Made by a program: the position numbers and the translations under genes. This document shows, one piece after another, positions 46,372 through 56,667 of a stretch of 64,000 bases of DNA (the first letter of the stretch is position 1; the number at the start of each line of letters is the position of its first letter). Source of the DNA: Isoetes taiwanensis (Eukaryota > Streptophyta > Lycopodiopsida > Isoetales > Isoetaceae); the NCBI GenBank assembly GCA_021234155.1, contig JAJEKV010000548.1, forward strand, positions 1-64,000. The letters run 5' to 3'. A model generated the notes under the pieces. It did not search any database, had not been told where the DNA came from, and was given only the letters and a program-made list of their open reading frames with translations.

Positions 46372-47310
46372 GATATACTTGTGGTGTGAGAAGAGACATG
46401 AATCTCAAATTACATGATGGGGAGTTTATCTTGGTTCTATTAGCAACTTCATCGCAAGCCAAGGACTTTGCCAAACACAGTGCAATGATGACGAATATTA
46501 CATTCCTAGTAAATGCCCTACCTCAACTGTAAAGATATGCCTAGAATGCTCTAAATGTGTGGCATGTTGATTGGCATTACAACATCCTACCTTGTATATA
46601 AGGGAAAGATGGGTGACTTGTTGCTATTAAAGTGTCCAAAGATTTAGAGAGGTCAGTTACATTTGATCAATAATTAAATTTACTAAAGGCCCTTTATCAC
46701 GCTTCTCTAGCCAATCTTGTTTGCTATTGTACGCAATAAAAGATTCTTCTTTGAGTTTATGGACAATGGCTCCTTGTTTGATTGTCTTTTTGCAAAGAAG
46801 AGTGTTCAACTATACTAGAGGGTAAGGCTACGAATAGCAGTCCAAATATCAAGAGGTCTAGAATATTTGCATACTTAAGCTTGTCCGACAATTATACATA
46901 GAGATGTGAAAGCCAATATATTGTTAGATGAAGGTTGGAATGCTCATGTGGCTGACTTTGGTATATTTCTTGCTGGGCCTGAAGTCCTAAGCAATTCTTG
47001 TGTAGTAAGAACACCGAGCTATATTGATCCGGAGTATGCTATTACACTTCAGCTTACAACCAAGAGCGACATTTATAGTTTTGGAATGGTACTCCTAGAA
47101 TTGCTTACCGAAAGAAGAGCATTTTTTAGAGGTGATGAACCTAGTCTTCTTGCATGGATTACTAGAGTCGTGGAGTTAGAAGACATTGCTAGTTTTTTGG
47201 ATCCAACACTTGCATTGGCAGCTGACATATCTCCATTAGTTGAAGTGTTAGAATTGGGTCTAAAATGTGTCACACCACGAGCAAATGAGCGTCCCTCTAT
47301 GGTTTCTATT
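46372..47310 (+). pseudogene. Inverted duplicate of the truncated kinase paralogue
   Basis: This matches the complement of 20566-21500. It has the same junction that joins the Cys-rich segment directly to the kinase N-lobe without a membrane helix. A 154-codon frame (46906-47370) covers ADFG through the C-lobe. It is then cut off, and the last codons come from unrelated AAGGGTATTTTGGTA-type sequence. The kinase fragment also lacks a few residues after LAGPE present in the other copy. Confidence 0.85.
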
Positions 47311-47511
47311 TATAAGGGTATTTTGGTAATTACACAAAATCATAGGGGTATTTTGGTAGTTTTCCCTTAAAAAAATGTAAAGAGCATCTAGTGTTCTGTA
47401 AATTCCTGAATGGTCTAGTATGTAGGCCTTATAGTTTTGAAATTTTGAATGAATGGTCTGGTCTGCAAACGTATTAATTTCATACATATTTGAGCATCTT
47501 AGTATATGTAC

Positions 47512-47820
47512 TCACTCTACTTCTTCTGATGCATCTTCCTCTATTTCTTCTAGAGAAATGAAACTCACCTTTTTTAAGCGAATTACTGGCCATGCAACAA
47601 AGGTTTCGATGCTTTCTCCGACTGTGTCTCAATCAGGATGCCTTCTGGGTAATCCTTCGTCATTGAAATGGCAACTGGTAACTAGGATCTTCACATGATC
47701 ATTTCCCAGGGGAACTCCATGGCATACTGCTTCCGGATCGACTAATTCTATCTTGCAATTTCCCATCCTCCTCTTCAAATTTGTCGTCAGCATGGAACAT
47801 TCCTCTCCAATGCTGTTCAA
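47512..47820 (-). pseudogene. CACTA (En/Spm)-type transposon protein fragment
   Basis: The minus strand reads CKIELVDPEAVCHGVPLGND, then HVKILVTSC, then a stop after LPRRHPD. In the same frame follow DTVGESIETFVAWPVIRLKK and an acidic tail. Plant CACTA transposon proteins commonly end in a block with a G..VGTFVAWP motif like this one. A GTGAGT donor follows LKK. One in-frame stop and the isolation of the piece mark it as a relic. The family match is from memory of the motif only. Confidence 0.45.
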
Positions 47821-48139
47821 TCTCGTAAGATTATGGGATTAAATTGCAGCTTGCGATCGAGAAGAGTAGATGAACTTACATGAATGTGCTCGACATCGCT
47901 CAGGCGCAGGCTTCTTCCCAGTTCTGCCAAGTTCTTCCCAGTTCTTTTGAGTTCTTTGAATGGCAAGAAAAGTTGATGGCAAGATTAGGTGGCAGTTTCA
48001 AATTATCCGTTAATTGTATTGTTTTTTTAGCGGCTGAGTGAAATCTACTTTTGGACTTCATGATACTAAATGGCCGTTGAACCATTAGCTAGGGCCGGGT
48101 ACAATCGTGTGCCATCCATTAGGCACAATCGTAAGATTT

Positions 48140-48315
48140 CGGACCGTCGATTTGAAGTCGATACGCGAAATCTAAATAATTGCTCGCATCTATTGGACTG
48201 TCGATCTAAAATCGATTCGAATGAAACCCGTCGATCCAAAGTCAAATCGGCTAACCATTCCGACCGTCGATTGCTTGTAAAAATCTATATAAGTTTTTGA
48301 ATTTTATTTCTTGCT
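48140..48315 (+). promoter_or_regulatory. Putative promoter with repeated CGTCGAT motifs
   Basis: A TATA-like CTATATAAG lies at about 48284-48292. Upstream of it are four CGTCGAT-type sites (GACCGTCGATTTGAAGTCGA at 48147, GACTGTCGATC near 48200, CCCGTCGATCC near 48230, GACCGTCGATTG near 48262). They are spaced about 30-55 bases apart and several form short TCGA palindromes. The predicted start codon lies about 125 bases downstream of the TATA-like box. Repeated sites just upstream of a TATA box suggest a regulator-binding cluster, but this is inference. Confidence 0.45.
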
Positions 48316-48335
48316 TTTTTATTGCAGACTTGCTC

Positions 48336-48410
48336 CGAGGTGCTCAAGAACTCAAAAACTCTGAGGCACTCAAGAACTCAAGAACTCTGAGGCGCTCAAG
48401 ATCGTCTCAA
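48336..48410 (+). repeat. Three short tandem units in the 5' leader
   Basis: GAGGTGCTCAAGAACTC, GAGGCACTCAAGAACTC and GAGGCGCTCAAGATC recur at about 27-base spacing just before the predicted ATG. Confidence 0.75.
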
Positions 48411-48843
48411 AAATGCCATCCAAAGGTCAGGCTGCTCCGAACTCTGGCCGAGCCACGAGAGAAGTTGCTCAAGGTCAGTATTGTTCATCATTCTATGTGG
48501 CATTCGTTCATTGTTCGATTATTTGTTCAGTGTTTAGGATTCTGTTCATTGGTCTGTTCATTGTGCAGTGTTTGTTCTGTATTTTCTGTCAATAAATCTT
48601 CTACTTGGCTGTTCATACTCCTGTCTATCATTTCTCCTGCTCATAACCCTGTCTGTCATACTGTCTTGTCTATAATTTGTCTGGCAATGAATAAATTAAT
48701 CTGCTCATTTTTAATTAGCCTGCCTTTGAGTGATTGTTCGGGCTTTCTTTTTTTGTCCTAACTGTGATTAGTCTGTTTGTAATTGGAGATTGTATGCCAT
48801 TCTTTCTAGTTTAGTCTGGCTAGGATAGTTGATCACACAAAAT

Positions 48844-48856
48844 CACGCTAAGCGTG
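48844..48856. repeat. GC-rich palindrome in intron 1
   Basis: CACGCTAAGCGTG, in the context AAATCACGCTAAGCGTGTATTGCA with the AT-rich flank shared by the other two introns. It lies 28 bases before the intron end. Confidence 0.75.
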
Positions 48857-50118
48857 TATTGCACCCTCGTTTGCGGGGAATAAGTAATTGCTACACCTCC
48901 TCCTAAGAAAGCAAGAGGCTCGGAAGATAGTCCAACGACCTCAAGCTCACAGAAGAAGGGAAAGCCTAACGAGGATGCAGTATCCTATGCATTGTCGATG
49001 GATGATAGCGGATCCATTATCAGAGCAGACACAGATCCTCGATGCCCCGAGGAGAAGATGGATGACAGTGCGGAGTGGTATGTTGACGTAGGCAAAACAA
49101 ATGGTAAGGTGGATCTTGTATTACACTCCAGGAAGAAAGAGACCGGTCTTATGAAGGAACAAGGTATTCTTATCACTTGTGAGGAGCAGGATGACATATA
49201 TTGTCAACTTCTAGTGGAGGTTGTGAAGAACCACAAGAAAGATCTCGTCAGATTTACACATGCTGTGGCAACAAATTTTTTCAAAGATGGTCTGATGAGG
49301 AAGGATGTGAGTGCTGAGTCATGTTTCAAATATGGATGGCCTCAAATACTGCTCTCACTCCAGTGTCTATAAGTGAAGGGGTGTCTGCAGTGAAGAGAGC
49401 TTTACGAGGACTTTCTCCAAGTTACTACCTGGAAGACTTGAAGCATCAAAAGGATATCAGGGATGTTCGAAGATTGCTGGACTTAGGAAAGGACATCCCA
49501 GCTGCAACAGTTGATGGCATGCTGGCAAAAAATGAGTCCAAAAAAATTGCAGCTGGAGGCAATGAGTAGGTTAGTCAAGTATGCAAACAATTACCCACTT
49601 GGCCAATCTTTTACACATCCCTTCCATGTCGACTGTCTGGTGAGATCATATAAGTCAACATTTATTAGCAAGAGGTATGACCCTGAGCATGCAAGAGAAA
49701 TCTTGAGGGCGATGGTGAGGAATCCAGGCCAAGTTCCCATGCCAGCAGACATGCTTCCTTGGGATAGAAAAAAGGATGCTCCACTCCAGTGGACAACGCT
49801 AGGGGAGCTTAGAGTGGAGAACCCAAATGTATGTTTCCTTATTATTGACAGACAGCATTCTATTGAAGCACAATGATCCCTATCCAACTAGTCTAAGCAA
49901 ACAGGACAAACCATGTATCTGCTTCATTACAACCATAGGAGGTGTCAGTTTCTAAGCCCCCATACCCTGCAGAGACCTCGCAGAGATTAGTCCAACATTA
50001 AATGAAATGGGCTTAAGACTTCCTTTATAAAAGGTTAGTATATTAGGTGGCATTTAGATATATCAAGTAGGGATAATAGCAATGGACTAGGTGGGGCATG
50101 TATTCATCTTTGTCAAAT

Positions 50119-50131
50119 CGCGCCCAGCGCG
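50119..50131. repeat. GC-rich palindrome in intron 2
   Basis: CGCGCCCAGCGCG, flanked by AAAT and AATTGGA. This is the same layout as the intron 1 palindrome. Confidence 0.75.
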
Positions 50132-52236
50132 AATTGGAATGACATTAGGTATGAATGAATACAACTAAGCCAATGAAGATAATGCATTTTAGGCATGCCC
50201 GGCTTTGTCCTTTCTTGATTATCCTGTTGGCTTAATCTAAAAAGCGGTTTATTTTTGTATGCCCTGCGTGTTTTGGCTGATATGATTTTCTTATTCGTGC
50301 AGCCCTTACATGGAACAACTCCGGGTCATGCCCGCTAGCAATGGATAAAATATGGAAGATCATCAGAAGGTTTGCAAACAAAATAGGGAAGGGAACGGAT
50401 TAAGTCCTGAGGAGTATAAGGCATTGGAAAAGACCTTGGCCCAGACTATCATCCAAGATAAGAAACCAAGGCCCAAAAAGACAGGAAAAAAAAGTGGAGG
50501 GGAAGGTGGAGAGCGTGCCCAAACATCCTCCGGAGGCCCTCTGAGATGTTTTGGGCTGGGATCATTTTCTCTAAGGACGAAGTCTCGCGAAGTGGTGGAA
50601 CGAAGTTCCGGGATGCTTATGCTCGTAAAGCAAAATAGGTCCGATCAGTCAAAGGCCTCCTCAAGATACTTTAATATTTGATTTGAAGACCACCCGAGAT
50701 GAGAAAAGAAGGGGGAGAGGGCCTTGAGGATATGAAGTCATTTGGGCGTTAGATCAATGCATAAACAAAGAAGTCTCAAGATAAGAAGGCTTCTTCAGTT
50801 AAGGACAAAATGTCCTTCGTTGATTGTGGCACAGATATAAAGGACATGCGAGTTATGAAGGTAGCAGTTGGTCAAGAACTTCAGAAGCTATCTGGTGATG
50901 TAACATTGTCTGAGATTGGCTTGCTAGACAAGTATGGTGTTTCTGCTGATGACATCAAGAAATACGTCTTCTGGTCCAAGGACTTTCTGAAGAACAGGAA
51001 ATCAAAGAACCAACAAGATACTACAAAACTATTAGACAAGGTGATGGCTGGCCGAGAAGAAAGGTTGCCATCCCGAAGATGCCGGTGGTGACTTACATGC
51101 ACTCCAATACCTGGTCTCTACTGGCTATAAAGGTCTCCTACCCGATACAATAATAGGCTCTCGTAATATTTCTCTGTTTGTATTGGATAGCAGGAGTGCA
51201 AAAGTAGAGAAGGGGATGACTCAGAAAGAGTACATCAATTTTTTTACTAGCTGCATAGGCTTACTGAGAAGCTCTTTACTATTGTCATCATATGCCCTCC
51301 AGGAGAGCCTCATATGCATGCTTTGGTGGCTTCATACAACTTGGAATGCCTAAAGGTCATTAGGGAAGGTTCTCTTCTCTTTGAGACAAAGGATACTGAT
51401 TTGAGGATGTAGTTTAAAAGCGCCTGTATAATCTTCATAATGAGCAAAGGGGCATCAGATAAAGGTGCATGGCAGTGTTTTCTTTTGGATGAACCCAGCT
51501 TGAAAAATGTCTTCTACTGAAAAATGGGGATGAAGCGAATGAATGCCAAGAATTTGATGTTCCTGACCTTTACTGGAAAGACATCACTCTGGAATTGCTG
51601 ACAAAAGAAAAGGGGCCCTTGAATAAACATGGGTTTGCAATCAATCTGGCAAGCTATCTTGTTGAGGCTTTCGCACCACTTGATACCACTTGTTGTGAAC
51701 TTCACGTTGGAGGGTACATTGATTGAGAAGCCCTGAAGACATCAAGAAGATGTTTAAGTTTGGTCAATGATGATCAGTCCAGGGATTTTCTTGAAGTGTT
51801 TTCCGAAAAGGTACTAGCCATGGCTGATTGGGGTCCTGTCAAAGATAAAAACCCACTTGCTTTGGTACCTTACAAAGGGAAGAAGCAAACTCCAAGAACA
51901 ACTCCAGAATGTTCAAAAAGCAATGCAACCACCGAGGAGAAGGCCACAATGCTAGCGCGGGAACGTGAGATCATGGAGCAAAATATGGAGTCTATGCTTG
52001 GTAATATTCTAACTGGTAATGTTACACTTGGGGGTACGACTATGGTAGAACCTGATACAAGCCAGCTCAGATTCAACCAATGAGGTTAGGAATCAAAACC
52101 ATGAGGTAGCTTTCATAGAAGAGAACATGTCCAAACTAAACCGTGGAGTTGATGTTTCTGGCAGTAAGCATCTGGGGAGTGAAGTAGATGCTACGACTGC
52201 TGGGGATGACCACAAAGGCTCTAATGATGAAAGGTA

Positions 52237-52286
52237 ATTCACGCCAGGCGCGATATGTAGAATACAAACGCGCTTGGCGTGTATTG
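52237..52286. repeat. Paired palindromes in intron 3
   Basis: TTCACGCCAGGCGCG and, 16 bases on, CGCGCTTGGCGTGTATT are near-complements of each other and each is itself nearly palindromic. Together they form a 17-base-pair stem with loop ATATGTAGAATACAAA. The right half ends in GTGTATTGCA, as in intron 1. Confidence 0.8.
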
Positions 52287-52969
52287 CAGACAATTTTTTT
52301 ATGGCTAACTCTTTGTTTTCCATGGTTCAGGGCTCCACCCGCTTGTGACAAAATCATTGTCTTCGATCCGACGGGTGTCCCGTGTAAAACGTTTCCTAAG
52401 AAGCTTGTTAACGTGGGATGACTTGAATAAGTCCCTCTAGAATCGAATATTAAGTGGATCTATCCTCGTCCACACTTAGAAGATATGATGAATGAGGCAT
52501 TCAGATTGTTTCTAGTTGCCATCTGGTCCTCAATGAAATGCAGAAATATTGAAGAAGTTCTTAGGGTATTAACAGGAATGAATCGAGACTTTGTGATGAT
52601 TTGGACTAAAATAAGTATATAAAGTCTCCACATCCAAGAGATCCGGATGGCAACCCGGTCTTCGTTAAACATCTTGGTACTATGATGGACCAGCTTGGCA
52701 TTCAAAAGAAAGAGGACATCATAATAGTAGATGATGATGCTCTTAAGTGCTTTTATAATCAAGGTCAGGCTCTAAATCTACCAAGTTATACTCCACTAGA
52801 TTACTCAACATATGAGTTTCTAGTACTATTCATGTCCATCATAAGTGCCTTGGCTGCTGGTAAAACAGTATCAGATGTTGTCCAAATGCATCCAGAACTA
52901 GATCGGACTAAGGAGATCGATCCATATCTTGAGAGTTATTTGACAAAGAAAGGACTAGTCCCTCCATGA

Positions 52970-54984
52970 TGTAATCTTTATATCAAGTGAATACAATGTA
53001 AAAAGTGTTCTGTGTATATTAATGTGTTGTTATCTACAAATGCTAATCAAACACCACATTCTTCTCACTAAAACAAGAAAATGTTAAACCACCCACTACT
53101 ATAATGTAAAAAATTGCAACCTTGCAAAACAGCATATCACACGCCACAACACTATATTGAAACAAGGGTATGCAAAAGTGGCGTGCTTTTGGAACAGACA
53201 TAAATCCAATTTAAATGAATGGTTTATAGATGCTTGTAAGCTATGCTTCAAGGATTTCTTTAGGCATTCAAAGTAGTTGTGAATGAAGTAAAAAGGAAGA
53301 TATATGCAGTAAGATGTAGCAAATTTAAAAACAAAAACAGAAGATATTTTTGCTTGAAAATTCAGCAGAAAATATGGTAAGTTCTTTAGAAACTGACTTG
53401 CGTAAATCCTTGCTTCTAGGGATATGCTCTCTCCTAGATTCCCTACTAGTAAAAACCTCTGGCATATATTACTGTGAGTTTCAGAATGCTAGAGAATGCT
53501 AACAGGAATGATATTTAAATAAAAGGAATGATAACATCAAAAAACTCAAAGATGTTAAGCAAATAGCATGCCAAAATTGTCCAGGCCCAGTCCCAAGTCT
53601 ATAGACCTCTGAAACAAACTCATAAAGCAAGATATGGATCTCATATGTAATGCAAATATACCTAGCTCCACTAATGCTTATGGAGTATCATTCATCAAGG
53701 AGAAGGAACTCTACGAGCCAACAAACATGAAGTAGTTATTTAAGAAGTTCTTATCTATTCTAATTCTCAAGCACAATGTAGAAACTATGCAACAAAACAA
53801 AATTGCAACAACTGTTTCATCTCACAATTTTCAAGTTCGAGGATTGGGTTTTCAATCCTGGTCACTCATCTGCATACTTGATCACTCGATCTGCATACTG
53901 CATAAACCTCATATCCTAGTCACGATTACTTGATCACTCATCTGCACACTGCATAAACCTCGTCTCCTAGTCACGGCTACTGCTTTTGTATAGCCAATGA
54001 GATAAGCTGCTTATATGATGGAAGACAATGAAATGAAATAGGGAATATAAAGTACCTTAGAAAACAATATTCAGAAACCTCACGCTCTTTTACCTGGTAG
54101 AACAAATTCATATAAAATAAAATATGCAAGTTATTAACCTCCAGCTATTATGGAAAATAGACGCACCAACAAATAAGCTTATGATAACATCACTCAAGTA
54201 ATCTTTATCACCTGGAGAATGAAGAGAATGATATCATCGCAAACACAAAAATACCTATGATATTTATGTTTTGTCCATGAGAACAAAAATGCATACTGAA
54301 AATGTTCCAAAATACAGCTCCATTTCGAACGTAAATGTGTGAATACTGCACCACAAAGACTCTCTAAAATTTTGCAACTTAAGAAGAAGGAAAGGAAATG
54401 CCTTAAATGAAAATTTTAGAAAGAAAAAATCAAAATATATAATTTGCTTCCTTGTCTAAATCCATCGAAGCTTAGAACTTCAAGGTTTTGCTTGACGGCA
54501 TGATCATATAAAAAATATGGTCTGAAAAGAAATTAACTTCTAATTGAGAACAATAGAGATGGAAAAGCAAAAGTCTGATACATGAAAAAGGATGCACAAC
54601 AAAGATTTGGCTCGCATAGCTCTCTGTTTTCTTTTAAAAATGTCAGTGGAGCTTCTGCTAAATTCAAGGCAATACTAATTGAATGTTTCATTTGGTGTTC
54701 CAGTTTCTGTGACTTAAAAATCTCCATTTGAATACGACCGAATATGGAAAATCCCAAAAAATAAAACATCATCATAGACAATTTATTAGAGACAATTATG
54801 GTGTCCTTCCACCCGTCCTCATGCTGCGCATGCACCATTTCAATTTGTGACCTTAAAGATTTTAGACACTTTTAGAGTTTGGAAAATTCTCCGACGTTTC
54901 GGAAAACCCCAAACCTTACGCCTAATTTTATAAAAAATAAATCTGAAAGGATTTTCACTTGCCAGACAAATTTAAGCAATAGAC
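52970..54984. other. Gene-less stretch
   Basis: AT-rich. A 50-base tandem duplication (GATCACTCGATCTGCATACT... and GATCACTCATCTGCACACTG...) lies at 53880-53981. The 101-codon minus frame at 54838-54533 has no recognisable domain. Confidence 0.35.
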
Positions 54985-55340
54985 TAGTAAATGTGTACCC
55001 GGCGTTGCCGGGTTTATGTCCTAGCATGTGATTTTACTCAGCCTTTAATGTTCATATGTGCAACCTCGATAATAACGCACGTTGATATTCGCAAAAATGG
55101 ACATTATTTGCTTTTGTAATTATTTTTGTTACTGAAATTGTCTAATGACAGTTCATCAATGTATTGAGTTTACTACATTACCCAATAGTAAATGTGTGTC
55201 TGGCATTGCCACGCTAATGTCTTGGTTTGTGCTTTTACTTGGCCTTTAACATCCATATGTGCAACTCCTCACAACACCACAAAAGGTTGATGCTTGCAAG
55301 AATGGTCATGATTTGCTTTTGTATTGTTGTTGCATAGTAG
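54985..55340. repeat. Two direct copies of a dispersed repeat
   Basis: A block of about 145 bases starts AGTAAATGTGT, passes TTTTACT(C/T)(A/G)GCCTTTAA and CATATGTGCAAC, and ends ATTTGCTTTTGTA(A)TT. It occurs at about 54987-55125 and again at about 55188-55330. The first copy has CCCGGCGTTGCCGGG, a perfect GC-rich palindrome; the second has the decayed TCTGGCATTGCCACG. A related piece is at 41.0-41.1 kb. Confidence 0.7.
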
Positions 55341-56660
55341 TAACCATAAAACATTAAAGGTGATTTACTGAATGTGAAAAGCAATTGTTATCGCAAGAGC
55401 CACTAAATCTGACACATCATTTCTATCACAAACATGGATTAATGCTCATTATGTCTATCGTGTTCCATTAGAACCCTACGTCAAGGTGGTCATAAAATGG
55501 AGAAGTAACAAATGAAACTGATAATTGAAAATTTTCCAATTGGAAGAAAAAATGTTAGAGGAAGATACTTTTAAGTAACACTTTGGTAATTTTAAAGATT
55601 CACGCTTTGGTAATTCTAAAAGATGCAGATTCTTTAAAAAAAAACCACCTAGAAGCTTTTTAGTGTTTTCCTAAGTATGACATTTCTTCCAAAATGGATG
55701 TTTTGGCAGCCATTGCATTAAAAAATCGATGAATGGTTGTTTTGGTAATTGCATGTTTTGGTTTTGAATAGGTTAAGTTATTTGGTAAGAACTCTATGGA
55801 CATGTCTTTGATAAAATTCTAGATACCAACGTCGTAAACAACTGCCCAATATTGCTAGTTGTAAGTACATTCTAATACACGCCACCTTGAAAGATTAAAA
55901 AACACGCAACACACCCACTTTGCAGCAATCGCATAAGCAAATGGATGATCCTATTCCCCAAGAACAGTCGGGCAACAATCCAAAGAAGCAGACAACACAC
56001 CCTGCTCCCATGCTTGCCGCAAATCCATCCCCTTGCCCTTCTCCCACCTGCAGACGGGTTCACAAAACTAAACACTCTGGACTGGAAAGAAAGATCGTGA
56101 CAACAAGAAAATCAGATCTGCAACCGCTTCTTTGCATATCATACTAAGAAGTAAATCGAATCTGCAACCGCTTCTTTGCATATCATAGTAAGAAGTAAAG
56201 GCCAAAAGTTTTTTTGCAATAAAAAGTGCCACCCGCCGCCTCGAATGTCATTGAGAAACCTAACAGGATCCCAGAAACCAGGTTAATATATCTTCACCCC
56301 TTCTTAGTTATGTTGAAAACCTCTATTGTGCAGGAGGATATTCTGGTTCTTCCCTTTACACAGATTTTCAAGGTATGGATAGAATAACACGTCTCGCCGG
56401 GGAGTGGAAAAAGCCACATAAATGTAAATTGACTTTATTAACATCTTAAAAACAAAATTGTGTACCATTTTCTTTTGCTTAAAGCAAATATTAATGAACT
56501 CATCTTCAGGCTTTAATGCATACTATATAATCAGATAAACAAAGCAGGTACTCCAGAACCAAATTGTTTTGGTTGTTATTTCCCTCGCAGAGGCGAAAAA
56601 AATAGAGAATGATGTCTCCAACAACGTAGTTTGAGATAAGATACAAAAGGCAGGCTGTGC
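55341..56660. other. Gene-less stretch downstream of the VDAC gene
   Basis: A 47-base tandem duplication containing TCTGCAACCGCTTCTTTGCA then TATCATA(C/G)TAAGAAGTAAA lies at 56115-56200. Bases 56560-56667 would be the VDAC 3' untranslated region, but no strong AATAAA signal is placed there. Confidence 0.4.
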
Positions 56661-56667
56661 ATGCTGT

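Larger units (their letters stand above)
41990..47310. repeat. Right arm of the inverted duplication
   Basis: Read forward, this arm repeats the left arm's flank, kinase gene, spacer and truncated paralogue. It carries two extra blocks: about 1 kb between 42190 and 43217, and a 511-base element at 43781-44291. Similarity ends abruptly at about 47308, inside the paralogue's last exon, where the sequence becomes AAGGGTATTTTGGTAATTAC. Confidence 0.85.
48413..52969 (+). pseudogene. Decayed ParB-like / methyltransferase-like multi-exon gene
   Basis: Exon 1 (48413-48473) opens MPSKGQAAPNSG and joins in phase, across a GT-AG intron (48474-48884), to a long exon starting IATPPPKKARGSE, a basic patch. 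Coding sense then continues to 52969 with about five or more frameshifts and several stops. In order there is a globular N-domain, a FLIIDRQHS motif (49836-49862) like the DGQH(R/S) of ParB/Srx-fold domains, and a KKPRPKKTGKK-rich helical stretch. A possible methyltransferase part follows: ICPPGEPHMHAL near 51290, then TTCCELHVGGYID*EALKTS and CLSLVNDD near 51690-51770. These resemble motifs IV and I of beta-class DNA methyltransferases. The C-terminus ends LTKKGLVPP. Introns at 50034-50302 and 52234-52330 have proper ends. The ParB and methylase calls are inference from short motifs; the existence of a formerly spliced gene is well supported. Confidence 0.6.

Noticed and set aside
54533-54838. 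A 101-codon minus frame beginning MVHAQHEDGWKD
   Set aside because: No domain, no splice context and AT-rich composition like its surroundings. It is most likely chance.
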